From Capitulum mitella (taxonomy: Eukaryota; Arthropoda; Thecostraca; Pollicipedomorpha; Pollicipedidae): a stretch of 64,000 nucleotides of DNA. The stretch lies in NCBI GenBank assembly GCA_030062745.1, contig CP099846.1:22199201-22263200 (forward strand). Reading direction: 5' to 3'. The translations under genes were made by a program, and so were the position numbers. The notes under the pieces were generated by a model. The model was not told where the DNA came from and ran no database searches. It saw only the letters and a list, made by a program, of their open reading frames with translations. Numbering within the stretch: the first letter of the stretch is position 1; each line of letters opens with the position of its first letter. This document shows, in pieces, positions 20,660-31,289 of this stretch.

Positions 20660-22620
20660 CTGGAGATTTTTAGCTAACTTTTTGGTGGTCTCGGGCCGTC
20701 TGCCGTGTCAGGACCCTATAGTGGTCTCAGGTTCCTTTTTTTAGTTTCACGTGTCCTTTAGGACGTCTCAGGCGCTCCTTTGGCAGTTTCAGGGGCACCT
20801 CGGGCAGTGTTATGGACCCATCTGGCGGCTTGAAGGGTACCTAAGCCATCTCGGATTCCCTCCTGTCGTTCCTGGGGAATTTTCGCCGTCTAAGAAACCC
20901 CTTAGACGGAAACAAGGGCCCTCTGTAAGTCTCTCTCTGCCGTGACAGAGGTGTCTCTGGCAATGCTCTAGGTCCTATGGTCGTTTCAGGAGCTATCTGA
21001 ACGTCTCAAACCTTAGTAGTTTCGGGGCCCCTCTGATCATCTCAGTTGGCCCCCTGTTGTTTTTCTGTGCCCCTCTTGTCGTCTCTGGGAAACATTTTTG
21101 CCGCCTCAAGAGCCCTCTGACAGTTACAAAAGACCTTTTGGCGATTTCAAAGCCCGTGTGTAGCGTCATGGGCCCCTGGACGTCTCCGGTAGTCTCCATG
21201 GACACATCCACTTCCTTTATTACATCGGGTATATCTGGCAGCCTTAAGGCCCATCTAGCCGTATCAGGGACCTTTGTTGGCGTTTCAGGGGCCTTCCCGT
21301 ATCCTACGAGTAGGCCCGGGAATAAAAACAGGCAGTGAAAGTTTTACGACAATGGACGCTTGCTGCTGCCAAACTTTATTAGTTGCAACTGACTAGCTCT
21401 TCTCCGTCGATGATCGCGTCAAAAACAATGTTTTTACTGGGGTCTCCACAGCTGTCCGGGGCCCCTCTGCAGAGCCCCTGATAGCTTTTCTCTAACTGTC
21501 GATGATTGCGCCAAAAACAATTTTTTTTTTACCGGGCGTCTCAACAGCCGTCAGAAAGTTCCTCTACACACTAGGGGCCTCTCCAAAGGCCGTAAGCGAG
21601 CGCCTCCACAGGCCGGCAGGAGGCCCTAAAGGCGGCGGCAATGGCCCCTGCAAGTCAGCAGGAACCCCTTCATGCCGGCAGGGGACCAGCTATAGGCAAC
21701 AAGGGGCCCTTTCCGACCGGCAGGAGGTCCTTGCAGGCCGGCAGAGCCCCATAGAACGCCAGGGATCCCTCCACAGGCCAGCAGGGGCCCTCGAAGGTTG
21801 GCAGGGCCCACGGGTCAGCATGGAGCCTTAAAGACCGGGAAGAGGTCCCTACAGGCCGGTAGGGACTCAAAAGGCCGGCAGGAGCCCCCCCCCCCCTACA
21901 GGCCAGCAGGGGGCTCCTGCAGGCCGGCAGGAATCCCCTGCAAGCCAGCAGAGGGCCCCTGTATGCTAGCAGGGGCCCTACAGACTGGCAGGAGCCCCTA
22001 CAGGCCGTCAGGGGCCCCCTACAGGCTGGCAGAGGACCCGCATAGGCTGGCAGGGCACTGCAAACCAGCAAGGGGTCCCCTACAGTCCAATAGGGGTCCC
22101 TCTATGTGCTTGGATCTCCTTAAGCAGTGTTACGGACATTTTGCCGGGTTGGGACCCCTCTTGCAGTTCCAGGGGCCCTTGAAGAGTTTCAGGGGCCCTT
22201 CTATCCATTTTAAAGGCCGTCTTGCTGTCTCAGGGTTTTATTAGCCCTCCCGGAGGCCTTCTGACTGCATCAGGAATCTTCAGCTTTTCACACAGGTCCG
22301 TGAGACCCATTCAGGGCCCCTATGCCATTCCAAGGGCCTCTATGCCGTCCTAGGGACTCAGTCGTCACCTTGGCCGTCTCAGGGACCCTGTGGCCTTTAT
22401 GGAGGACTGAGGGGCAATCTGCCCCATCTGTGGCCTCAGGGGCCATTTGGGAGCCTCTGGGGCCCTTCTACGCATCTCAGGGATCATCTTACCCTCCCAG
22501 AGGCCCCCTGAGTACAGCAAGAACCCGCCATGTATTCACTGAGACCACATGAAGCTCATAAGAGACCCCTTTGGAGTCCCTTTTGAGTGTAAGAGGGGCC
22601 CTTCTCAGGCCTCAGGAGGG
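20660..22620. repeat. Degenerate GGGGCCCCT / GGCCGGCAGG tandem array, about 2 kb
   Basis: A short degenerate unit of roughly 25-30 bp repeats across 2 kb. The flanks read as CTCAGGGGCCCCTNNGNCGTCTCAGG. The centre (21590..22080) is tighter, with GGGGCCCCTACAGGCCGGCAGG-like units about 23-30 bp apart. The units are self-complementary around GGGGCCCC. Two diverged copies of CGATGATNGCGNCAAAAACAAT (21409 and 21502) interrupt the array. Open frames here are by-products of the repeat. A similar GGGGCGCCC style occurs at 35180..35780. Confidence 0.75.
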
Positions 22621-23559
22621 GGCGATCGCCCCCATCGCCCCCCCGGGACCGCGTCTGACGCAACGGACAATGAAGTATTCTCTTCACTGCTGTCATAACT
22701 GTTTACTAGGGATGTCAATTTCTGTAAGTGATTGGCTGGGTAAATAAGTGCACGTGGAAAATGCGTATGATTAACTTCTAATGAGAGGCATGTTATATGT
22801 TACTGCATAACAACAAAACGTGATTTTTTTCGGTGAATGGTTTTTGTAAGCGTCGATAAACGTTGTTTTACCAGTGATGGTCGAATAATTAAAACCGAAA
22901 CGTTGACATAACTATGTACTAATTTATGGCCTATTTTGGTCGGATTTTATTTGAAAAAACGGGAGAAGATTAAAAACGTATCCGCTCTTTGTAACATGTC
23001 GCTTTCAATATGATGTATATATATATATATGTGTGTGTATATATATATATACATATGTATATATATATATGCGTGTGTGCGTGTGTGTGCGCGCGCGCGT
23101 GAATATACATTTATTAGGGTGGTTCCCAATACTACGGATGGATTACGATAAAGACTTCCAGACTCTTTTTTTCATTAATCGATGCGTCTTTGGGAGGAAA
23201 GCCTGCCGGAGAAATATGGCCTTAATCCAACAGTTTTAACCACTGTTAAAGATGGTTGAATGCCACTAATTCATACCGTGTGCGACGTGAAACTATTTGC
23301 TAAATTTTATTTTGATTTTGGTGGCAATGTCGCGGAATTTTCTGCATTCCGAGCCCAATGAAGTCAAAGAAGACCTTTCTGTCCCGAGCAAGAAATTCAT
23401 TCTCCATGAATTCGTAATCACTGGGGGCTTCGACCATAGCAAGATCAAAAGTTTAAAATAGCTCCAAACATGCATTTTGTGCTCCAATTATTTAAACCAT
23501 GAATGCGATGTGCATCAAATGCACATCAATGTCCTCTCATTGGCACACTGCATTGACAG
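22621..23559. repeat. Intergenic, with a (TA)n/(TG)n/(CG)n microsatellite at 23015..23102
   Basis: TATATATATATGTGTGTGTA at 23015 passes into GCGTGTGTGCGTG and GCGCGCGCG, a compound dinucleotide tract. The rest of this stretch has no recognisable gene or element. Confidence 0.8.
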
Positions 23560-25900
23560 ATATCTTACACGGCCCGTCTCGGGCCATAGGTCATTGACTC
23601 TGTCGGCAGCAGTGTGGCTGAGGTGGGAATGACACTGCAGTTCCCTTTGTGGCCTCGAGGTAATAGTGACGATGCCATTCGACGATTTGCAGCAGGTGCT
23701 GCTTTTGCCTTTCATCCTTCGTCAGTACCTCGTTGTTCGCTTGGATAAAAGCCGCACCTCGCTCGGCGAAGTCGTTCCCCTCCGCGATCGCGCACAGGAT
23801 TTCCTCTGCGTCGTTGAAGCCAGGCGCTGTCTCTCAGTCACCGGGATCGGCGGCAAGGAAGGCCGTGCTGATCCAGTAGGATCCTTCAGAATTCCCAGCG
23901 ACTCTGCCGTGATGTCAGCGATGGTCTTTCTAGCGAGAACCTCCTTTGCCGCGAGGTCCATCTGCGTTCGCTGTAGCGGACTCTTCGATCCCTGTTCATG
24001 CGCTGCCGCGACCATCCTCCTCTTCATTTCACACGGCACGTCCTCGTCGAAGAATAACGGACCAACCCGTTCTTCGTTGAGGTACCAGAGGTGATTCCAG
24101 ACACGTAGCCAGGATTTTGCTCAGGGGGGCCAAATGTCAAATTTTCATATACCACTGGCACATCGCGAAGTTTATAGGAAAAGAAAACAGGAATTTTACT
24201 TAACTGACCTCATTTTAACCCGCAGGAATACATATAATGTTTGTTTTGCAACATATATATGATCACTATTTGGTATTGCTCCGAAATTGCGATATATCTA
24301 ATGTAGACCGTTAGGTTCAGGGTGGGGGGCCACGGCCCCATGGCCCCTCCTACTTGGCTACGTCCTTGGGTGAGTGGCGAATTTCTTGGAGCTTGTCTTC
24401 GAGATTGCAGCCTCCGAGTACCTGATTAAGCTCTACAGGAAAGCCACGTCGTGCTCGGAAGCTTTGACCGTCCATGGTGCGCATAGCATGCCCTGACGTA
24501 CAGGACAATGCTGAAAGAGATGAAACGCTTGAGTGGCGCCAGTTTGCTGAGGGTTAGGGAGAACTGGTCGCGAAGCAAGATGTTGATCCAATAGATTATG
24601 CGTCCCATCCATCTGGCACGGAGGAAAGCACCTGATTCGAGAAACTTGGCTCTCCCGTTCGCCGGAGGAATATAGTGAGTTCTAAAAATTCACGGCAATC
24701 GAGTGACTGCATTTTGGCCAGCTTCTCACGGCAGAAGGCAATGAAGCGACCCTCGGAGGACAGAAACGTCGCGGCCACTGCTGGCTCCAGCTCTTCACGC
24801 ATCATGGGTTCAAACTTGCTCCGATCAATGCGCCTTCATCCGTTCCTTCTGTTGAAAGAGCGATCATGCTCCCAGCACTCTGACGCAGCTGTCGCTGCAC
24901 CAGTGTTTGCGAACTTCGGAACAACGAGGAGTTGGACTCATTCACTCATTCACTCATCACTCAGGACTCACTCCCCATTCCTGGACCGGTTACAGTGACA
25001 GGGAGTCGATCCACCTTGTCCTTTCTATCGTCGGGTGAGTTTGCCGTCCCAGAGGACCACCAGGTTGGGTGTGGAGGAAAATGCCGGATTTCCTCCGCAA
25101 TGGCTCTTCCCTGAAATCTTCGCGACCGCCTGGTCGAGCTTCTGTTGATCGCCAGTTCAGAGGAGCCGTGGCTGGGGGCCGAGGCCGTCGCCGATCGGAG
25201 GTGGACTGCAAAGCAATCACTGAACTTGGTCCGATCGAGGGCTACTGTCAGAACAACAGTGGCGACGTTCTTGGCTCTCCTGCGGGACCACTTCGAAGGA
25301 GAGGGCATGGCGAAGGGCTGCGGGCCATCCTCATCCGTCAGCTGTGTGCTGTCGGTAGACGAGGATTCCGAATGGGCACTTGCCTTCTACTCAGCTTGCT
25401 CTTCAGTCTGATAGCGGACCCTGTCCGCGGCCTGCTGTTGTCGCTGAAGTGAATTCTCCTTCCCAGAAAAAAAATTCGACTTCCCCTTTGAAGCTTCGGC
25501 GGCCTGGCTCCCATCGGGCCTGAAGGAAGTCTTTGTCCGCTTAGATTTGAATGATCTTTATGGCGCCGATATGGGCAATGTCAAAGAGGTCCTTGATGCT
25601 GTTCTGCTTTTTCATTTGCGGGGTGGACCTCTTGAAGTTGCCTTTGAGGACAGCCCGGTACTAGTCAGGCTTTCTGTCGAGCTTCGTTACCACGTTCCGT
25701 CCCGATGAAATGGGAATCCGAGTTAGTTCCATACCCTCATCACTTCGCGGACGGTCTGTTTTTCGGCCTTCCTGTTGGGAAGCTCATCCACGCAGTGAAG
25801 CTCAAAATATCGCTGCGACACTTCTCGCCACGTAGGCAGCTTGTTTCCTGGCACTGAGCGCTGATCGGAGCACCGATCAACCAAATTTCGCCATAATGTC
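23560..25900 (-). pseudogene. Transposase-like gene relic, split by a MITE
   Basis: Read on the minus strand in broken frames, a long protein appears. It has WREVSQRYFELHCVDELP and KAEKQTVREVMRVW (25870..25730), then SRRRAKNVATVVLTVALDRT, FHPHPTWWSSG-type WDGK region and KVDRLPVTVTGPG (25290..24960). Then come FCREKLAKMQSLDCREFLEL (24730..24660), IYWINILLRDQFSLTLSKL (24600..24540) and HLWYLNEERVGPLFF-type sequence running to KRRMVAAAHEQ (24090..23980). I know this layout (VDRLPV, a C-H-rich core, RARWM...QFxLT, LWYL) from a family of uncharacterised transposase-like proteins found in arthropods, Hydra and molluscs; I cannot name the superfamily. Many stops and shifts occur. A MITE at 24098..24368 interrupts the LWYL region. 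Confidence 0.6.
24098..24368 (+). mobile_element. hAT-type MITE, full-length copy (271 bp), inside a transposase relic
   Basis: Ends CAGACACGTAGCCAGGA and TTGGCTACGTCCTTG are imperfect inverted repeats. The flanks GGTGATTC (24090..24097) and GGTGAGTG (24369..24376) match 6/8. It carries the family body, with CTCAGGGGGGCCAAATGTCA and ATATAATGTTTGTTTTGC. It interrupts the minus-strand transposase relic at the LWYL motif, so it arrived after that gene. Confidence 0.8.
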
Positions 25901-26439
25901 ACACGCTTCCGCTATAAAATGTGCTTTCTGCCTTGACGCAGGTCACCCGCGGACGGTCCTTATATCCCACCGTCTAAGAACGCTCGGGAAATCACCAGAC
26001 TGGCACTTCATGAGCGCGCGCGCGACGCACTCAGCCGCCAGTCCTGCCTTCGCGCGCCTTCTGGAAAATCGCGAGGGAGCCGGCCGCCCTCACGAGTTCC
26101 CGGCGGCGCCGGCCGACGCAACACATTCCAAACGAGCCCGAGGCGAGTGGGAGTGGAGTGGGGAATGAGCCCGGACCCGGAGTGCTGTTCCTCACAATAG
26201 TTCACATCGGTGCTGGGAAAAGGGAGGTCTAATTTAGCGTAATGTTCCTTTTTCAAACAAGCAGGACCCTTGCAGGCCACAGATACGAGCAGGCATGTCG
26301 GTCAGCTCAGTCAGGTGCCATGTGAAATGATCAAAATTTGCGTAATTTTGCACAGATCGTATGTTCAATGCATCTAACATAGATATACAAAAACACTCCT
26401 AAAAAGGCCATCAAACTATATGAGCACCACCCTACCACT
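25901..26439. other. Intergenic, moderately GC-rich, no gene recognised
   Basis: Short open frames on both strands at 25900..26280 overlap each other and have no domain. Nothing else is seen. Confidence 0.35.
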
Positions 26440-26441
26440 CC

Positions 26442-26534
<93 letters not shown>

Positions 26535-26690
26535 AAAAGCGAATGTAGCATCGATTTTTACCAGTTTCCTGATCGTGGACGATGGAGCGGGCTGTCATTT
26601 TAAGTTCGGTCGTTAATCGGGTTATCAGGGTCACGAAAACACCCATTTGTTGACGTTTCGGGAGGGTTCATTTTCATGTTCCGAAAGTGT
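26440..26690 (-). repeat. Dispersed repeat carrying a (CA)n(TA)n(GA)n microsatellite
   Basis: CACACACACACATATATATA, then about 35 bp of TA and 40 bp of GA (26443..26531), is followed by a unique-looking body with GGTTATCAGGGTCACGAAAA. The reverse complement of that body recurs at 30470..30610 beside another (CA)n(TA)n tract. Body and microsatellite thus travel together as one repeat. Confidence 0.75.
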
Positions 26691-26944
26691 TAACAAAAGA
26701 CATTCATTACGACGCTACACCTTTGCATTTTAACAGTTACCAACGGGGTCATGCGTCTCAAATACAAAAAGCATTTCCGTTGCTAATATTCCCCAAGAAT
26801 GAAAATTCTGCTCTGAAAATTCTGCATCAGCAGGCTAGCCAAAAGTCAAATCTATGCAATCTAAATTGCATAAACTACGTCCTGCCTGTCACTGTTTTTT
26901 TTTCTATAATCCCACTGTCACACACGACTTAATCTGAACGTTAA

Positions 26945-28130
26945 CCCGGTACCGCCTGGCGTGTTTTTGTACCCGCGACCGCCTGAGGGTTGTGGAAAAT
27001 GGCACCCCGTGCTTTCTCAGGATCTAACCGTCGGATCTGAACCAGTCTACCACCACTGGATAACCCTGAGTTTTGTAATTCAGAAAATACTATGTTAGCC
27101 CTGGTCACGCGACTGGTGACGTCACAGGCCACGTAAAACACATAGCACGACGTCGGAAACACTGACATCAGTTTGTACCTCATATCACTGGTAACAGTGG
27201 TCTTCGAGCTTCAGTTGGGTATCAAGCAAAACGTTGCGATCTTCTGCATGAAATGCGTGCCAAAATGTTCAAAAATGCCAGATCAAGGTCAGCCTAGGTC
27301 AGGCAAAATACTCGTCTTACTTTTCCTGCCAAAGATCGATATTTACTTGCAGTCGTTCTGATCTACGTGACAGAAAGGGAGAAAGTAAAACTTCCTTATG
27401 ATCATTTTCGTATTATCTGCGTTTCATCCAGTCAAGGTCGGTCTAGGTCAGGTCAGATAAGGTTGCATTGCTATTTCCAACAAAAAAGAGTAATTATCCC
27501 TAAAGATTCTTAACTGCGTCAAGTGCAGAACAAATGACATCTCGTGATAATTAAAATGCTCTGTCTGTTCTGTAGCGTGTCAAGGTCAAGCCAGGTCAGG
27601 ACAAATAGTCACTTTTATTTTTCTGACTGGGAACAGTTATTGTTGTCTGCTGCTACGGAACGATCTTCCACAGATAATGATGTATTTCATTTCGTTTTGA
27701 CATCTGCCTATGACGTGATCTGACCTGACATGACCTCACACTGCATTTGGTGAGCTTTGCTAAGAAACACATATAGATTTGCTTGTCTGTCTTGGACGAT
27801 TGGGAAAGTCAGCGGCAGCAACTTCTATCAGCCACAATGCGAATCAATCCAATTGCCATCATGCATGTGATCTAACATGATCTCTAATGATAACATGCCA
27901 AGATTGTATATCCTTTTGGGGACTGTGTCCTATACAAATCCAAATAATCCATGCATAATACTCGCGAATATTTTCAAAAAGAAGAAACATGTTCGCGCCA
28001 CCGCCTGAACAGGCAAAACCGAGCATGCAAGGGCTCACTGATAACGTCATATCTCCATGACCTGACCTAGCTTGGAAATGGTTGTGATGTCAAAATATGT
28101 AGAACTGATTGCCGAAGAGGCGCTGAAAAT
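26945..28130. mobile_element. Candidate TTAA-type non-coding element, right end not found
   Basis: TTAA (26941-26944) is followed by CCCGGTACCGCCTGGCGTG, the kind of C-rich start seen in families A, B and C. The body carries many AGGTCA-type motifs (27280, 27440, 27590, 27715, 28060). I could not find a matching right terminus. The end given is where the AGGTCA-rich sequence stops. Confidence 0.35.
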
Positions 28131-28204
28131 TGATTGGGTTGACTAACGGCTCGGAAGTTATTCAACAAAAACCGAGGGGTGCCCTGTTTGATTTCTGGGA
28201 GGTA

Positions 28205-28490
28205 AACTGTTGTCCTGGACGAACTCCTGTCGTAGATGAACTTACATCCTATACGGTCTTTTATTGGACGAACTTTTGTCCTACACGAGCTTCTGTCCTG
28301 TACCGACTTTAGCGGGACAAACTTTTGTCCTAGACGAACTTTTGTTCTGGACAAACATTGTCCATACGGACTTTCGCGAGACGAACCCTCGCCCTAGACG
28401 AACTTTTGTCCGACGAACTTTTGTCCTTACAAACTATTACCCGACGAACTATTGCCCTGCAAATTTAAGTCCAACGAACTTCTGCTCGAA
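28205..28490. repeat. Degenerate tandem array of ACGAACTTTTGTCCT units
   Basis: About 15 imperfect copies of a 15-18 bp unit (GACGAACTTTTGTCCTA) follow one another, with variants such as ACGAGCTTCTGTCCTG and ACGAACTATTGCCCTG. Confidence 0.8.
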
Positions 28491-28554
28491 AACCGTAAAA
28501 TGTCTTTTATCACATTTCCGTCCGTTTTGTAGGCTGGTGTCATGGAGCCGAATC

Positions 28555-28905
28555 CGGAGAAAACTTCGTATCGCATTTCATCGTACGCAAAGCTTCGTAA
28601 GCAAATCTTAGTATCTCATTTCTTCGTACGCAAAGCTTTGTAAGGAAATCTTCGTATCGCATTTCTTCGTACGCAGATCTTCGTACCGAAATCCTCGTAC
28701 TCAGATCTTCATACGAAAAAATTCGCACGCGCAAAACTTCGTATACGCAAAACTTTATGTACGCATTTCTGCGTATCCGCAAAACTTCGTATTCGCATTT
28801 CTCCGTATACGCATTTTTGGTACCGCATTTCACCGTACACACAAGTCTTCGTATCGTATTTTTTCTTATACGCAGAACTTCGTATCTCGTATTTTGCGAG
28901 GAAGG
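28555..28905. repeat. Degenerate tandem array of CTTCGTATCGCATTT / CTTCGTACGCAAAG units
   Basis: Around 20 imperfect units of 13-17 bp built on TTCGTA(T/C)CGCA cover 350 bp. Scattered related pieces recur at 29525..29580 and 29885..29950, suggesting that one larger repeat has been broken up. Peptides such as YEVLRIRRNAY read from it are artefacts of the repeat. Confidence 0.8.
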
Positions 28906-29149
28906 GGATACTCAAAACTTGCCGTCGTGCGTCATACGAAATCGATCATACGATAGGCTTCAGTTGAATTTTTTTCTCATCGCGGCTTTAAACATGAGGT
29001 GACTGTTCTGATGACACAGTGACACTTCATAGCCACCAGAGGACTCATCAGCCGAAAAGTTTTTGGAACAATATCGTCATTTTCCTGCATGTTAGTCGGA
29101 ATAATTATTGCGCTTGTCACGATAAGATTCCTTAGATGCCAGGAATTTA

Positions 29150-29230
29150 TTTGCCATCCTCGTGGTCGAGGGCGTAAGAACGTTGACTCTGGTCCCGATG
29201 GCGCCGGCTTCGAGTCCAGAAACAACGAAC
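29150..29230 (+). repeat. Possible tRNA-derived SINE head
   Basis: CGTGGTCGAGGGCGTAAG resembles a tRNA A box, and GGCTTCGAGTCC, about 40 bp on, resembles a B box. No full cloverleaf can be drawn with confidence. Confidence 0.25.
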
Positions 29231-30120
29231 CGGAGCCCGAACTGTTTGGCCCGACCATTCATAGCGTAGTTAATTGGTAACTAACCAAAGAGGGTAAACC
29301 CGGCACAGGAAGGCCGTTTCGCAACATTGTGCGGCACGAAAAAGACCCCTTCGCGGTCCTCTCTGGCCGGACGTTGAACTGGAAGTGTGTTCCTGGATGC
29401 TGGGTTCAAGATACAGGCAATAAGCTTTGCTTAGCATGTGGGTTCTCTGAGCCAAAAGCCGTCCATGCAAATTGTTCGGGAAAAAAAGAGAGAAAAGGGG
29501 CTCAAATCTTTCTGTAAAACGACGCAGAAAACTTTTCTTTGCATCCGCAAAAATTCGCATACGGAGATATTCGCATCGCATAGGGAAGGGGGGAGAAGAG
29601 ACGTTCCCTCTGTAGGACTAGTGTTAAATTTCCCAAAAAGTGGGGGTGGGGCGCGGCCTCCCCTCTCCCTGTTCCCACGCCTGTGGTCTGGTGCATCACT
29701 GCCATGGAGTCCAATCTACGTACACAAAAAGGTAGCCTGCTGAGCGGTAATGTGGGCTCTTGCTGATCTGAAACGGGAGCTCCGTGCAGGCATGCAAATA
29801 TTAGGATTTGCTTCATTTTGTACATCTTCAATCAACCTTTACATTCAATCAATAGTAATCACACAGATATGCATACAGAGAAATACGATACGAAGATATA
29901 CGGTACGAAGGTCTGAGTACGAAATTTTGCTTACGGCGAAATGCGGTACAAAGTTCTGCCATGGAACCGTCATGGAGCTCATGCCCAGCACCCACGACAG
30001 GTGCATGACGAAACTCTGGCTTCATAGACACTGACAGGCAAAACGACGATATTCATGACGTGCAGTGACCGCACACATCTCTATGTACACGAGGCCGTAT
30101 TTAAATATATATATATATAC

Positions 30121-30163
<43 letters not shown>

Positions 30164-30449
30164 TATGTATATATTTATTTATTTAAGCCGATGCTTAACG
30201 TCCAGATTAAATTGTGTGTGGCACTGGGATTATGGAAAAACCAGCGACTGGCAGGACTTGGTTTATGAAATTTAGATTGCATAGACTTGACGTCTAGCTA
30301 GCTTGCCAGTGCAGAATTTTGAGAACACAGTTTTTACAGCCGGGAAATATCAACAATAAAAATACATTTTATATGTGAGACGCACGACTCCGTCGGTCAT
30401 TGTCAAAACGCAAACGTGGAGCGTTATGGCGAATGTCTTTTTGTAACAC
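29231..30449. repeat. Intergenic, with a (TA)n tract at 30104..30180
   Basis: A TATATATATACGTATATATA-type run of about 75 bp is the only clear feature. Short TTCGTA-type repeat debris occurs at 29525 and 29885. No gene is seen. Confidence 0.7.
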
Positions 30450-30653
30450 ATGTTTAAGGTGGAAAATGTGATTTTTCGAAACGTCAAGGAATGGGTATTT
30501 TTATGACCCTGATATTCCAATTAACGACGAAAGTTAAGACAACAGTTTTCTCCATCGAAAAACGACAACAAAGCTGGTAAAAACTAACGTTGCAGTCGCA
30601 TTTAATAAGATATGCCTCAAAAGAAACGTCCCACCGCAATATACGAACATAGG

Positions 30654-30708
<55 letters not shown>

Positions 30709-30757
30709 GTGTATATATGCTGGTATATATGCGTGTATATATGTATATGAATATACC

Positions 30758-30797
<40 letters not shown>

Positions 30798-30800
30798 GGT
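30450..30800 (+). repeat. Second copy of the dispersed repeat, with its microsatellite
   Basis: The body TTCGAAACGTCAAGGAATGG, then ATGACCCTGATATTCC and AGCTGGTAAAAACTAACG, is the reverse complement of the copy at 26533..26690. It ends in CACACACACATATATATATA, and TA/TG repeats run to about 30795. Confidence 0.75.
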
Positions 30801-31289
30801 CGTTCCACAATTACATACTACATTTTCGATGTCAATAACTTTCGTATTTATTAAAGTAAAAAAATGAAATTACCATGCAATGAAATTATAACAACACTGC
30901 ACCCACGACGAGCTATCTCAGGAGCGGAAGAGGAAGGGATGCCGACGCCAGCGGAGCAGCGGAACAAGCCAAAGAAGGCAAGAGGTCAGAAGAAAAGAGG
31001 CGCCTGTGGGACACGTTCCTGGCTACCCACCACTTACTACCCACTTACTACCACTTACCACTTACTACCCACAGTGACCCGGCTCGGAGCTGCTGCGGGG
31101 CTTAAAGCAGGCGTCCGTCGCAAACCATCAGGAAATCCTCCCCCGGACTATTGCCCTTTTCTGTCTTTTCTACAACTAACAAAACCGGCTTAAGCCTATC
31201 AGTGTCACTTCCCCTCCTTCGGGCCGTTTCGGCCAGGGCAGAAAGGCCCCTGGGCTAGCGCCTAGATTGAGGAATCAACGGAACTGGTG
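30801..31289. other. Intergenic, with a short CACTTACTACC repeat
   Basis: CACTTACTACCCACTTACTA and neighbours (31030..31075) form a small tandem repeat. Nothing else is recognised before the LINE relic. Confidence 0.5.

Noticed and set aside
21502-22244. Frames with repeated RPAGG / GRQ / ACRGP peptides on both strands
   Set aside because: Products of the GGCCGGCAGG array; no non-repeat sequence within.
20660-22620. CRISPR-like array
   Set aside because: Repeats are degenerate with no constant spacer length, and the DNA is clearly eukaryotic.
22947-23239. Open frames reading IYIYTHIYIYI-type peptides
   Set aside because: Translation of the TA/TG microsatellite; the same applies to 30065..30268 and 30484..30854.
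28060-28140. GATTGGGTTGACTAAC as the right end of the TTAA element starting at 26945
   Set aside because: It lacks TTAA and does not pair with the left end.
29157-29225. Functional tRNA gene
   Set aside because: Only A/B-box resemblance; stems do not pair as a cloverleaf.
30864-31193. 109-codon + frame as a gene
   Set aside because: Second half is a CACTTACTACC tandem repeat read as YYPLTTTYHLL; no domain or splice context.
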